Positions 37,244-47,200 of a DNA stretch of 64,000 nt are shown one piece after another (position 1 is the first letter of the stretch; every line of letters begins with the position of its first letter). The position numbers were made by a program, and so were the translations under genes. The notes beneath the pieces are model-generated. The model was given only the letters and a program-made list of their open reading frames with translations. It had not been told where the DNA came from and did no database searches. The DNA comes from Rothia dentocariosa ATCC 17931 (GTDB lineage: Bacteria; Actinomycetota; Actinomycetes; Actinomycetales; Micrococcaceae): contig NC_014643.1 of NCBI RefSeq assembly GCF_000164695.2, positions 62,001-126,000 of the forward strand, in the 5' to 3' direction.

Positions 37244-38437
37244 TTACCCGCAGGTGGGGAACTGATCGGGGGCGGCTCCGTTCTTAATCTTGGTGAGGGC
37301 ATCCACGGCCTCATCAACGTTATCGACCGGGATTACCTGCATATCACCTGCTGGTGTTTCCCCACGATAGTATTTGAAAACATTGGGGTCGGTTCTGCGG
37401 ATTTCTTGAAGATCGTCACAGTTTTCGCGCGGTGCCAAAAAGTAGTGGGCACCGTGGCGTCCGGAAGCGATAATCTTATATTTAATGCCGCCGATGGCAC
37501 CGACTTTACCGCTGGCATCTATGGTGCCGGTACCGGCTACATAGCTTCGGGCTGATTCTTCGTTTCCTGCGTCTTCGGGGGCAAGCAGGCTTTGCTCGGT
37601 GAGCTTATCGATGGTACCTAGGGTGAGCATGAGACCCGCGCTGGGGCCGCCAACACCGTCAAGGTTGTAGGTTGCCTCAAAGGGAAGATCAAAGTCCTGT
37701 TTGAGCACAATTCCGACAAGCCAGCGCCCCGATTTATCGTCACGCCGCGGTGTGAGAGTAATATTCTGGTTCTCGCCGTTCCGGCTGATTTCGAAGGTGA
37801 CGGGTCGTCCTTCTGAGGCCTGCACGGTTCCGGTAACATCTTTGAGAGTATTGATCTGTTTATCCCCCACTTTGAGGATGCGGTCCCCACCCTGCACCTG
37901 CCCCTCAGCGGGTGATCCGGAGGCGGTTTGGAGAACACTGATTTTCTCGGTCACCGGCAGTTTAAGGTAACGCGCCGCAGCAACTTTCGCCTGGGTTTGA
38001 GAATCCGCCATTTGTGCGCTGCTGACCTGGTTAGCTTGCTGGTGGGTAACGTGCGGATAAGTAATTTCGGAGGGAACCACAAGGTAACGGTTGCCGTCCG
38101 TAGCCAACCAGCTGTAGAACGCATCCGCTCCGGGGAGAACGGTGTAGGGTCCGCCGGAGACAGATACTGTGGTCATATTCAATTTCCCGGTGGTGGGATA
38201 GGTTTGCGTGCCGTTGATCTGGATAATATCTTGATCCTGGTATTGCCCGAGAATATCGAAGAGAGGTCCGGGCCCTTCTTTGCTATATGAGCTGGGCAGC
38301 ACGAAAGCACCGAGCATCAGCAAACAGGTTGCGGAAGCAGTTAGAAAGCGCAGATTCAGGGAACGTCGTTCTGATAATGGAAGAGATTCATCGCTCTGCT
38401 GATGGGATTTTCTCAAGAAAAATGCACGCTTAGCCAT
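37244..38437 (-). CDS. PDZ and Lon-type (S16) membrane protease
   Basis: A 397-residue protein. An N-terminal membrane helix (LTASATCLLMLGAFVLPSSY) leads to a PDZ domain (GSPAEGQVQGGDRILKVGDK) and a C-terminal Lon-like proteolytic domain. The Ser/Lys dyad is visible: Ser in VGGPSAGLMLTLG and Lys in DASGKVGAIGGIKYKI. It is the extracytoplasmic YlbL type. ATG 38437 has no Shine-Dalgarno, but TACTCT lies seven bases upstream, indicating a leaderless transcript; a GTG at 38476 is the longest frame. It is divergent from the DUF2342-type gene. Confidence 0.9.
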   Translation of the reverse strand: MAKRAFFLRKSHQQSDESLPLSERRSLNLRFLTASATCLLMLGAFVLPSSYSKEGPGPLFDILGQYQDQDIIQINGTQTYPTTGKLNMTTVSVSGGPYTVLPGADAFYSWLATDGNRYLVVPSEITYPHVTHQQANQVSSAQMADSQTQAKVAAARYLKLPVTEKISVLQTASGSPAEGQVQGGDRILKVGDKQINTLKDVTGTVQASEGRPVTFEISRNGENQNITLTPRRDDKSGRWLVGIVLKQDFDLPFEATYNLDGVGGPSAGLMLTLGTIDKLTEQSLLAPEDAGNEESARSYVAGTGTIDASGKVGAIGGIKYKIIASGRHGAHYFLAPRENCDDLQEIRRTDPNVFKYYRGETPAGDMQVIPVDNVDEAVDALTKIKNGAAPDQFPTCG

Positions 38438-38651
38438 GCTTCTTAGAGTACCCGATATTTTTGTTGGGAACACCACATGATGGGTCGGGGTACACTGCGG
38501 CGTCAGTATTGTACGCCGCCGAGGTCATAGTATGGGCTGTGCCTAGAGCGAATACCGCGAAATCACGGCAAACTCACAGGTTTACCAGGTACCCTTTACT
38601 AGACGGGTAGGGGCAGACTGTGCCCGCCCTCAATACTGAAAGGTATGTGAC

Positions 38652-40094
38652 ATGGCTGAGAACCCCACCAACGATAATTCAAATGACCGCGATCCCCTTG
38701 AGGAGTTCCTGAAAAAGATGCAGGAACAGGGTTTTGATCCTAACGCCGAGCAGAACGGCAACGGCACAGCGGATAACCCGTTTGCTTTTCTGAACGGAAA
38801 TATAAACCCTGAAGATATGAACGCTATGGGTATGTCTTTTGATCCCTCTATGCTCCAGGGTATTTTTGCGCAGGTACAGTCAATGTTTACTGCTGGGGCT
38901 AGTGAAAACGGGATTAACTGGCAGGGTGTGAAAGACCAGGCTCGTCAGCTCTTAGCGACCACCGGGGAGGATCCCGCCATCACCGAGTCCTTGAGGGCGG
39001 CCACGCGCGATGCCTCTAACCTCGCCGATCTGTGGTTGGACAGCGTCACCATTTTTGAGCGTCACAATATTCCTGTTGAGGCCTGGTCCAAGGCTGAATG
39101 GCTCGATTCTTCCTTCGAATCTTGGCGTGATATGGTACAGCCCGTAGCGGCTGAGGTAACTCAGGCGATGGTGCTCCCCTCCACCGAAGATGTTCCCGAA
39201 GAGCTGGCCCAGCTTTTGGGCGGCACCGGATTCTTGAACAATATTGGTTCCATGATTTTTGGGGCCCAGATGGCGCAGGCACTGACCGAGCTTGCCGGTG
39301 AGGTATATTCTTCTACCGATATTGGATTCCCCCTCGCGCCAGGGCGCAGTGCGCTCTTGCCCGCCGGTTACACTCAGCTTGCTGAAGATATTGAGGTGCC
39401 TGCACAGGAAATTCTGCTGTACCTGGCGGTGCGTGAGGCAGCGCTGATTCGTCTGCACCGCACAAACCCGTGGCTGCGTGAAGATATTTTGGAGCTGGTA
39501 AGCCGTTATGCTCGTGGTATCCGTGTGGATATGAATCGTATTCAGGATGCCGCATCCCAGGTAGATTTGAGCAACCCCGAGGCCGTACAGGATGCCTTCG
39601 ACGGCGGCTTGTTCAACCCGCAGCGTACGGAAGACCAAGAACTTGCAGTTGAGCGCCTGGAAGCTCTTCTTGCCCTAGTAGAGGGCTGGGTATCGCTGGT
39701 AGCTGAGCAGGCAACCCAAAACCTGCCCACAGCCCCGCAGCTGGCGGAAACACTGGTGCGGCGTCGTATCGAAGGCGGCCCGACCGAGCGCGTGTTCGAG
39801 ACTCTGGTCGGTTTAGAGATTCGCCCTCGCCTGGTGCGTGAGGCGCAGAATTTCTGGCGCACCTATGAAGAGAAGCACGGATATGAGGCCCGTGATGAAC
39901 TGTGGGCAGCGCCGGAGACTCTGCCGACCGCCGCTGAGCTTGAAGACCCCGATGCCTATGAAGCACGCCAGGATGAGTTCAAGGTTGAGGATATTGACTT
40001 TGACACCGAGCTGCAGAAACTTCTGGACGGTGGTTTTGATGAAGGCGAGTCCGACGGCGGTGAATCTTCCACCGGCGACGAACCTAATACATAA
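38652..40094 (+). CDS. DUF2342-family protein, annotated elsewhere as zinc-dependent metalloprotease
   Basis: A 480-residue, largely helical, soluble protein. The central part (FLNNIGSMIFGAQMAQALTE), then LYLAVREAALIRLHRTNPWL and LERLEALLALVEGWVSLVAEQ match the actinobacterial DUF2342 group. The family is often named a zinc-dependent hydrolase, but no HExxH is present; the expected helix reads REAALIRLH. It may therefore be non-catalytic. ATG has AAAGG eight bases upstream. The C-terminus is acidic and Gly/Ser-rich. Confidence 0.75.
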   Translation: MAENPTNDNSNDRDPLEEFLKKMQEQGFDPNAEQNGNGTADNPFAFLNGNINPEDMNAMGMSFDPSMLQGIFAQVQSMFTAGASENGINWQGVKDQARQLLATTGEDPAITESLRAATRDASNLADLWLDSVTIFERHNIPVEAWSKAEWLDSSFESWRDMVQPVAAEVTQAMVLPSTEDVPEELAQLLGGTGFLNNIGSMIFGAQMAQALTELAGEVYSSTDIGFPLAPGRSALLPAGYTQLAEDIEVPAQEILLYLAVREAALIRLHRTNPWLREDILELVSRYARGIRVDMNRIQDAASQVDLSNPEAVQDAFDGGLFNPQRTEDQELAVERLEALLALVEGWVSLVAEQATQNLPTAPQLAETLVRRRIEGGPTERVFETLVGLEIRPRLVREAQNFWRTYEEKHGYEARDELWAAPETLPTAAELEDPDAYEARQDEFKVEDIDFDTELQKLLDGGFDEGESDGGESSTGDEPNT

Positions 40095-40187
40095 CACGCC
40101 ACGCTTCGTAATCGCACATTAGACACTGTGGGCGATTGAGGGATGCGCACCGCATCTCATGCGTGATACCAGCCGATGAAATGCTCT

Positions 40188-40222
40188 GTGGGTTCCGAAG
40201 GTTTTCTGCCTTCGGGACCCAC
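40188..40222. terminator. Convergent terminator after the DUF2342-type gene
   Basis: GTGGGTtCCGAAGG and CCTTCGGgACCCAC pair around a seven-base loop, followed by ATTTGTT. It lies between convergent genes and is probably bidirectional. Confidence 0.8.
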
Positions 40223-40246
40223 ATTTGTTGTGGATCATCGCGGTTC

Positions 40247-40837
40247 TTAGTTGGTGGCTTGCGCGCGTATAAATTCCATACCCGCCAAGAATGCCCGTGC
40301 TTTATCAAGGTTAGGGAACCGGGCTTCTAGAGTGCGAAAACGGGCGTTATGGTGAAGTTCCACGAAGTGACAAAGTTCGTGGTAGATCACGGAGTCCACC
40401 ACGTATTCGGGGGCTCCCTGAAGATCATCGGAAATACGGATGGTGCCCTGAGTCGGTGTGGTGGATCCCCACCGTTTACGTTGATTCGAGACCCAGCGGA
40501 TAGAATCGGGAAACTTCTCGGGCGCGAGCTCGGGCAGATGATCCGCTGTCAGAGCACGAGCACGTTCCGTTAAATAATCGTCAGAAGTGAAAGTGCGGCG
40601 GCGCCGGGCGCTCTCCCGTTGTTTCCGTTGCACACGGGGAATCAGATTTTCCAGATATTCGCGGATTTGCGCATCCGTACTTGCGCCGGGAACCAACAGG
40701 CGAATACTCCCGTCTTTCTGCGGCTGGGCGCTGACGGTTCTGCGGCGACGAGACGAACGCACCACCAGGATTTCCGGGGTGGATGCGGTCGCCGGAATAA
40801 CTTCGTGGTGCTGTCGGACTTTCTGTCGTGCCATCAT
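40247..40837 (-). CDS. YgjP/SprT-like M48-type metallopeptidase-domain protein
   Basis: A 196-residue protein of the DUF45/YgjP family. The zinc site HELCHFVELHH is intact near residue 152, and the upstream conserved segment KRWGSTTPTQGTIRIS is typical. The basic N-terminus RRRRTVSAQ also fits. Physiological substrates are unknown for the family. It lies 70 bases after uvrD2 on the same strand. Start codons at 40837 and 40834 both lack a strong Shine-Dalgarno. Confidence 0.88.
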   Translation of the reverse strand: MMARQKVRQHHEVIPATASTPEILVVRSSRRRRTVSAQPQKDGSIRLLVPGASTDAQIREYLENLIPRVQRKQRESARRRRTFTSDDYLTERARALTADHLPELAPEKFPDSIRWVSNQRKRWGSTTPTQGTIRISDDLQGAPEYVVDSVIYHELCHFVELHHNARFRTLEARFPNLDKARAFLAGMEFIRAQATN

Positions 40838-40907
40838 ATGTTGCCCTATCTGAGCGTTAGGTACGGTGTCTTATGAATGTAATTCTCCGCGAGTGCGCAG
40901 GTATTAT

Positions 40908-42854
40908 TTAGCTGTGTCGGGCGGATTGACGGGACGGGTCAATATCATCCAGAAAACGGGAACGACGGCGTTTTCCCCGCCCACCGGTGGTCCGTGAATC
41001 CGACCATGTGAACCACAGGTATTTGCGGGCACGTGTGATCCCCACATAAAGCAGGCGGCGTTCTTCATCGATTTCGTCAGAGGTTTGAGCGAAGGTAATG
41101 GGCATAAGCCCCTCGTTTAAACCGCAGAGGAAGACCGCATCCCATTCCAAGCCCTTCGCAGAGTGCAAAGAGGCTAACGTGACGCCTTCCATGACGGGAG
41201 CATCCTGGGTGGCAAGACGGTGCGCAAGCGTTGCAACGACATCGTGTACCGTGAGCCGATGCGGAACGGGAGCCCCCGCTGCCTCCGCTTGAGCGATGTC
41301 TTCGATGCGGGTAGCTTCCAGATGATCAACCATCGAGACGATCGCGGCAAGAGACTCCCATTTTTGGCGTACAGCGCCAGCGGACTGGGGCGCTTTTTCG
41401 GTGTATCCCAAAGGTTCCAGCACTTCACGCACATAACGGGGAACGTTCTCGGAACCGTCCGTTGATTTTGCCGACGCTCGCAGGGCAAGCATCGCTTGCT
41501 TGACCTCAGGACGATCGAAGAATTGCTCAGCTCCGCGTAACTGATACGGAATACCGCGATCGGCGAGCGCCGCCTCCAGAAGCCCGGACTGCCCGTTAGT
41601 GCGGAAAAGCACCGCGATTTCTGATGCCGGAACGCCATCTTTTTCGAGGAGATCCTGGATTTGTTCGGCAATGCCTTCGGCTTCACGTTCGTCATCCGTA
41701 TATCCGAACCATTGGCTTTCAACTCCCGGTCCGCGCTGGGAAACGAGTTTGAGCGGGGGTGCCCAGGAGAATTCGGTGGAGTCCGGGCGCGGTCGCCGTG
41801 CCGCTAGGAGTCGGTTTGCCAGTTCGACCACTTGGCTGTGCGAGCGGTAATCTCGGGTGAGCCGTACCGTGTGTGCGCCTCGGTACCGTCGCGGAAATTC
41901 CAGAAGGTGCCGACTGGTGGCGCCGGTAAACGAGTATATGGTCTGCGAGGCATCGCCCACGACGCATAAATCATCGCGCTCCCCCAGCCAGGCGTCGAGA
42001 AGGCGCTGTTGGAGGGGCGAAACATCCTGATATTCGTCTACCACGAAATGACGGTATTGTTCGCGGATGGTGGCGGCGAGCGCATCGTCATCTTCGATGA
42101 TGCCAACGGTCAGGAGCAGAACATCTTCAAAGTCGATGAGGTTCCTTTCGTCTTTGAGGTCTTCGTAGGCGCGGAAGAGCCGCACCATGTTCTGCGGGGT
42201 TATTCCGGAGGGCAGGTTGCGCTGGTGCAGATGCGGCGTGAGGGTGTCGGGAGTGAACAGGCTGACTTTTGCCCACTCGATTTCTGCCGCAATGTCGCGT
42301 ACAAGTGCCCGGTCGACGCTCATGCGCAGGCGCTGGGCGGCTTCGGTGATTAAACCGGCTTTATGTTTGACGATATCGGGGAATGAACCGCCGATAGCGC
42401 TGGGCCAAAAATACCTGAGTTGGCGCAGCGCTGCGGAGTGAAAGGTTCGGGTTTGGACTCCTACGGCGCCGAGGGATCGCAGCCGAAGGCGCATTTCTTC
42501 TGCCGCGCGGGTGGTGAAGGTGAGAGCCATAACGCGTTGGGGAACGTATTTTCCGCAGGCGATTCCGTAGGCGATGCGGTGGGTGATAGCGCGGGTTTTG
42601 CCGGTTCCGGCGCCTGCAAGTACGCGCATCGCGCCGTTGAGTTCGGAGGCGACCCGGCGTTGGTCTTCGTCGAGACCCGCGAGGATATCTTCGGGGGAAA
42701 GCTGGGGCGCAGCGTGATTTTGTTGGGGGGCTGCTGGTGGGGGTGCGGGTCGTGCCGGTACCTGTGGAGTTTGAGTGTGAGTCGGGGATGATTTTTGGGC
42801 GGGTATGCCGAAGAGAGCTTGCTGTTTGGATGCTCCGGCGCCCTGTGCTGGCAT
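40908..42854 (-). CDS. uvrD2: UvrD2-type superfamily 1 DNA helicase, short form
   Basis: A 648-residue SF1A helicase. A Pro/Ala/Gln-rich N-terminal extension of about 60 residues precedes the motor, with motif I VLAGAGTGKTRAITHR, motif II VVDEYQDVSP, motif III VGDASQTIYSFTGA and motif VI RRLLYVGITRARKYLWF. The protein ends about 35 residues after motif VI with a basic tail (GRGKRRRSRFLDDID). It lacks the HRDC and tetracysteine modules present in mycobacterial UvrD2. ATG follows GGAGAGG. Its neighbourhood with AdnAB matches mycobacterial order. Confidence 0.85.
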   Translation of the reverse strand: MPAQGAGASKQQALFGIPAQKSSPTHTQTPQVPARPAPPPAAPQQNHAAPQLSPEDILAGLDEDQRRVASELNGAMRVLAGAGTGKTRAITHRIAYGIACGKYVPQRVMALTFTTRAAEEMRLRLRSLGAVGVQTRTFHSAALRQLRYFWPSAIGGSFPDIVKHKAGLITEAAQRLRMSVDRALVRDIAAEIEWAKVSLFTPDTLTPHLHQRNLPSGITPQNMVRLFRAYEDLKDERNLIDFEDVLLLTVGIIEDDDALAATIREQYRHFVVDEYQDVSPLQQRLLDAWLGERDDLCVVGDASQTIYSFTGATSRHLLEFPRRYRGAHTVRLTRDYRSHSQVVELANRLLAARRPRPDSTEFSWAPPLKLVSQRGPGVESQWFGYTDDEREAEGIAEQIQDLLEKDGVPASEIAVLFRTNGQSGLLEAALADRGIPYQLRGAEQFFDRPEVKQAMLALRASAKSTDGSENVPRYVREVLEPLGYTEKAPQSAGAVRQKWESLAAIVSMVDHLEATRIEDIAQAEAAGAPVPHRLTVHDVVATLAHRLATQDAPVMEGVTLASLHSAKGLEWDAVFLCGLNEGLMPITFAQTSDEIDEERRLLYVGITRARKYLWFTWSDSRTTGGRGKRRRSRFLDDIDPSRQSARHS

Positions 42855-43070
42855 AACGCCCCTCTCCTGGTGCTCTGCGGGTGTTCACACGCTGGTTACT
42901 ATTGTACCTTTACCTTAGGTGGGGTCTGTCTGCGGCGGTTAGTATAAGCATGCCCAAGGTAGGGGTATCTTTATTCCGTGTTTATTGCTGCGTGACCCGA
43001 GTTTTCAAGGGATCGTACGCGAAAATGTGTGCGAGGGGCGAACGTGCCGAACCTCATGAGGCTCATTTGA

Positions 43071-43076
43071 TACTCT
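43071..43076 (+). promoter_or_regulatory. -10 box for leaderless kinase gene
   Basis: TACTCT ends six bases before the GTG start of the following gene, the spacing expected when transcription begins at the start codon. AGAGG abuts the GTG too closely to serve as a Shine-Dalgarno. Confidence 0.5.
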
Positions 43077-43082
43077 AAGAGG

Positions 43083-44078
43083 GTGACTTTAACGCCTCTT
43101 CAGCTTGCCGCCATTGTGTCAGCGGGTGTGCCGGGAATTTACCCTGTGGGCGCATCCGCCGTTCTTGACGACACCGCCGATTTTGACTCAGCTATTATTG
43201 TGGATTCGACCAATCGTCGCTGGCGTGTACGTGCTCCTCGTCGCCCCGATGCCAGCATGCGGCTTGAGGCGGAGCACCTTATTCTTCAGTCTTTTACCCC
43301 CGGTCTGCGTGCTCGCCTGCCTTTTCAGGTGCCGACTGTGGTGGGTACTGTGCCCTATCAGGACGGCAGCGTTTTCATCTACACGCATATTCCCGGTACC
43401 TCTTATGAGGTTGATGATCTTGCGGCGCAGAATGGGCATACGGCAGAAGGTCAAGATAGCCTAGCTGTTTCTCTCGGTAAAATTTTGGCGACTCTGCACA
43501 CGATGCCGCACGATCTGGTGTTTGAGGCGGGCCTGCCCTCGTATAATTCTGAGGAGATTCGCCGCCGCCGCAGTGTTGAGCTTGAGCGTGTGGCGCAAAC
43601 CGGCAAGATTCCTGCGGATCTGTTAGCACATTGGCGTTCGGTGCTCTCCCCCGGCCCCACGTGGCAGTTCCAGGCTCACGTGATTCATGGTGATATGAAC
43701 TCCGATAACCTGGTGCTTGACGGCGCGAAGATTGTTGAGGTGACCGGTTGGTCTGATGTTCAGGTGGGAGATCCTGCCCAAGATTTTGCGTGGCTGTTCT
43801 CCTGCTCCGATCAGGGCTTTACCGACAGCGTATTGGATGCTTACCAGCGGCAGATGCGCCCCGAACCGGATGAGCATTTGATTCAGCGGGCGCATTTCTA
43901 TGCGGAATTTGCTATTGCTCAGTGGTTGGCGCACGGTGCTGAGATCGGCGATGACGATATTGTGCAGCATGCCGTCGCCATGCTTTTGGATGTGCAGGAT
44001 GGTCTGCGCGCGACCGGCGGGTTACTCGGGCAAGAAGAGGAAGAAGATATTCCACAGGTTATTGACGACGAAGACTAG
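43083..44078 (+). CDS. APH-type phosphotransferase (aminoglycoside/macrolide kinase fold)
   Basis: A 331-residue kinase-fold protein. The catalytic loop is VIHGDMNSDNLVLDGAKI and the metal-binding region is VTGWSDVQVGDPAQDFAWLF. The latter has Trp-Ser-Asp where most relatives have D-W or D-F, with the acidic residue displaced to SDVQVGDP. N-terminal strands include SAIIVDSTNRRWRVRAP. Macrolide phosphotransferases share this layout, but chromosomal homologues usually have unknown substrates, so a resistance call is not justified. It starts with GTG and is divergent from uvrD2. Confidence 0.8.
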   Translation: MTLTPLQLAAIVSAGVPGIYPVGASAVLDDTADFDSAIIVDSTNRRWRVRAPRRPDASMRLEAEHLILQSFTPGLRARLPFQVPTVVGTVPYQDGSVFIYTHIPGTSYEVDDLAAQNGHTAEGQDSLAVSLGKILATLHTMPHDLVFEAGLPSYNSEEIRRRRSVELERVAQTGKIPADLLAHWRSVLSPGPTWQFQAHVIHGDMNSDNLVLDGAKIVEVTGWSDVQVGDPAQDFAWLFSCSDQGFTDSVLDAYQRQMRPEPDEHLIQRAHFYAEFAIAQWLAHGAEIGDDDIVQHAVAMLLDVQDGLRATGGLLGQEEEEDIPQVIDDED

Positions 44079-44096
44079 AGTAAAAACGGATAGATT

Positions 44097-44140
44097 TAAA
44101 GGCTGAGACGTCACCCTGTTGGGTGGTGTCTCAGCCTTTA
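44097..44140. terminator. Convergent terminator between the kinase gene and adnB
   Basis: TAAAGGCTGAGAC and GTCTCAGCCTTTA pair perfectly with an inner CACCC/GGGTG stem, between convergent stop codons. Confidence 0.85.
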
Positions 44141-44205
44141 TTCTGTTGCGACTAAGAATATATTCCGGTTGCGCTATCTACCTCTACTATGATGCAGGGG
44201 CCAGG

Positions 44206-47200
44206 CTACCGCGGCCGCCCCGGAAGTTCTTCACCCCATCCGGCGCGGGAGATAATGCGTTCAAGCTGCTGTTCGTTCTGCAGACCACCGGCAATATCGG
44301 TGTCCCACACGGTCTGGTCGGAGCCCACATAGTAGAACGCCGCGTGCACACATTCAGGGTCTATCCCCTGTATTTTGGCGAAGGCAAGCCGGTATAGCGC
44401 CAGCTGGATGCGCTTATGCCGCATAGCGTGTGCGGAGGGTTTACGCCCGGTTTTCCAGTCCACGAGATCCCAGTGTTCCTGCTCCTGGAGGGTGCCGTCG
44501 GCATTAGTGACCTGTTCGGTGCGGCGGAAGACTGCATCAATACGCCCGCGAATGTTCACGCCCGCCACGTGAGTTTCCACCGGGTATTCTGCGCGCCATA
44601 TGGTGCGGGAAGCCCATTCACTCTCAAGAAATGTCGCGCGCAGTTTATCAAGGTCGAAACTGCCGTCAAGATCGTCATCGCTATAAAGTTCGTCCTGTAT
44701 ATCGAGCATAGGTTCGTCCCCGAAGTACTCCTCAACCCAGGCGTGGAAAAGTGTACCCTGCCGCGCCGCCGCAGATGGCTGCATCGGTACCGGGCGCACC
44801 AGGCGACTCAGAACCGTCTCTTTATCCTCCGACAAAGCAATGAGAGTGGATGCCGACATATGCTCGGGTTTCGTGGGAACCGCTGGGGTAACGGCGCGCT
44901 GTGCCAAGGCAAGAAGCAGATCGACCTCATGCTCCCAATCCTGAATCTGCTGAGCTTCCGCTTCGGTGGGGCTAGTAAGTTTATCGAGCTCGTCAAGGCT
45001 TAACGATCCGCGCGCCACGTTAAGAGCGGTACGCTCCACCCGTGCACGCCGCTGACCGGGTACCGCAATAATGTCACGATTCTCGGTGCGTTCGGCGAGG
45101 TCTTTCTCGGATGCCCAGCGGATCACCTGAGCGCCGTCAAAGGGGTCAAAGGGCCAGTCGGCGGTCAACACGGAGCCCTGCTGCGGGTTATCTTTCACCC
45201 ACGCCGCCGGTTCCAAGAAACGGTGCACAATCTGCGGTCGCACCCCCGGCTGCTCAGGGCCTTGTTTTCCCTGAGCAAGCTGCGCTAAAGGTTCGCGGGC
45301 GTAGCGGAAATTCTCGACCACATCCAGCCCGTAACGTTTTTTGAGCCCTTCCAGATTTTCATCGTATGCCCCTTTGGACTCCTGCGGATCGGGCAGGCCG
45401 GGCTCCTGCACGCCGCCCATCAGCGCCTGCTTCACCCGGTGCACTTCAGGCAGATTCAGTACCTCGGCATTTGTGATCGGGTTTCCGCCGTCGTGCACAA
45501 GCGCATGCGCAATCTGCTCATAGACCGCGCTTGTATAGCGCTGAGAAGCCGCCGTATCTTCGGGGTCATCAGGAGCGGGAATAACCGGTACAGACGTACC
45601 ATTTTCCAGGCGTATGCCCCGGGGAATACTGTAATTCTCAAGCCACAAGCAGCGCCCAAAAAGTACCTCAATGCTGGCGTCACGATGCTCGATCGCCCAC
45701 CCAGAGGTGTAAAAACCGGTGCCCAGATAGCCCGGATACAGCCAGGGTGCCACCTGAATACCTTCGTAAGGTTCCTCAGCATAACCCTGCGCGAATTGCA
45801 CCAGCTCGTTCCAATAAGGCTCGGGCTGATAGGGGTTTACGTTCGGGCCCACCCAACGGCAATTACTGATGTGCAGTAGCGAGCGGGCGCGGGTCATCGC
45901 CACATAAACCAGCCTCCGTCCCTCAAAGCCCACATAGTCATTCGCCATATCTTCGCCGTCTTCAAGACGCGCATTGAGCTCTTTATAGTTCTCTAGGGCG
46001 CTCACCTCTTCAGCCCGTTCTAAAGCGGACGGCAGATAGTCGCGGTCACCTCGTAGAGGCCAGGGCAGGCTTCCATGTTCCAGGCGGTGCCAGGTGTGTG
46101 GACGTGTGGGATATTTATCGCACATGCGTGGCAGATACACGTGATCCCATTCCAGACCTTTCGACGCGTGCATCGTAAGAATTTGCACCGCATCTCGCCG
46201 GGGTTCCTCTTCGGCGGGGGTTAGACCCCGCTCGTGGTTTTGGGCCTGTTCCAGCCAGGAGAGGAAACCCAGCAGATAGCTAATACCGTTGGCAGAGAGC
46301 ACAAACCGCCGGGCGGTGGGGGCGTCCTCATCGACCTCGGTTCCGTCTGCGCCAGCATAGAGCATCGCATTGATGCGCGGCGAGCTCGCAGCGTAACTTG
46401 CGGCGACCTCATGAAAGGCATCCAGATGTGCGCGCGATCCGTAGGCGTCCCCGCCGGGGCGGGCGGCAAGCTCGATATCCAGGAGCATCACCCGCTCAAT
46501 CTCATAGAGCAGGGTGCCGATATCCTCGGTGGTGAACTGGCGCAGATACTCAACCTCGGCGGTGAAAGCGTGCAGACGGCGCAAACCTTCAACGCTCAGA
46601 CGGCGCCGGGATTCGGGGTAATCCGCAGGGTAAATGGGGTTACCGGCCTCATCTGCTGCGGGAAGATGCTCGATCGCTTCAATAAGCGAACCGTATTCGG
46701 CGAGGTCTTCTACAGCGTTTTTACGGACTCGCTCAAATTCTTCGTGGGCGGCACGCAGATTGGCATCGGTATCAGTTTGAGGGCTCGATGGTACATCTCC
46801 GCTCGTCTCCCCAGAGGACTGCTCGCCAAAGGTTCGTCCCATATTTTTCTCGCGCGTGGTCGTCAGGTAATTCGACCAATCCCCCAGCGCAAGCAGATCC
46901 GCTGTGCCCAACCGCCAACGTGCGCCAGCGAGCAGACGCATCAGGGCATCTGAACGGTTCGGGTCTGCTAAGACCCGCAGCATCGAGACCATATCAATAA
47001 TTTCGGGGCGCTCCAGAAGCCCGCCCAAACCAACCACCTGCACGGGAACACCCAGGCTCTCGCAGGCCTGGCGAATGGGTTCCATCTGCGCCCGGGTGCG
47101 GGTGAGCACCGCCATCGTGGGCATCTGTTCCGGAGTATTGGCGTAGCGGGCGCGTTCCTGCACGATACGTTCGGCAATACCCTGCGCTTCCTCGGTCTCA

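Noticed and set aside
38952..39638. 228-residue minus-strand frame inside the DUF2342-type gene
   Set aside because: Antisense shadow; the plus-strand protein has clear family motifs and this one has none.
46234..46953. 239-residue plus-strand frame inside adnB
   Set aside because: Antisense shadow of the AdnB motor coding sequence; no start signal and no recognisable domain.
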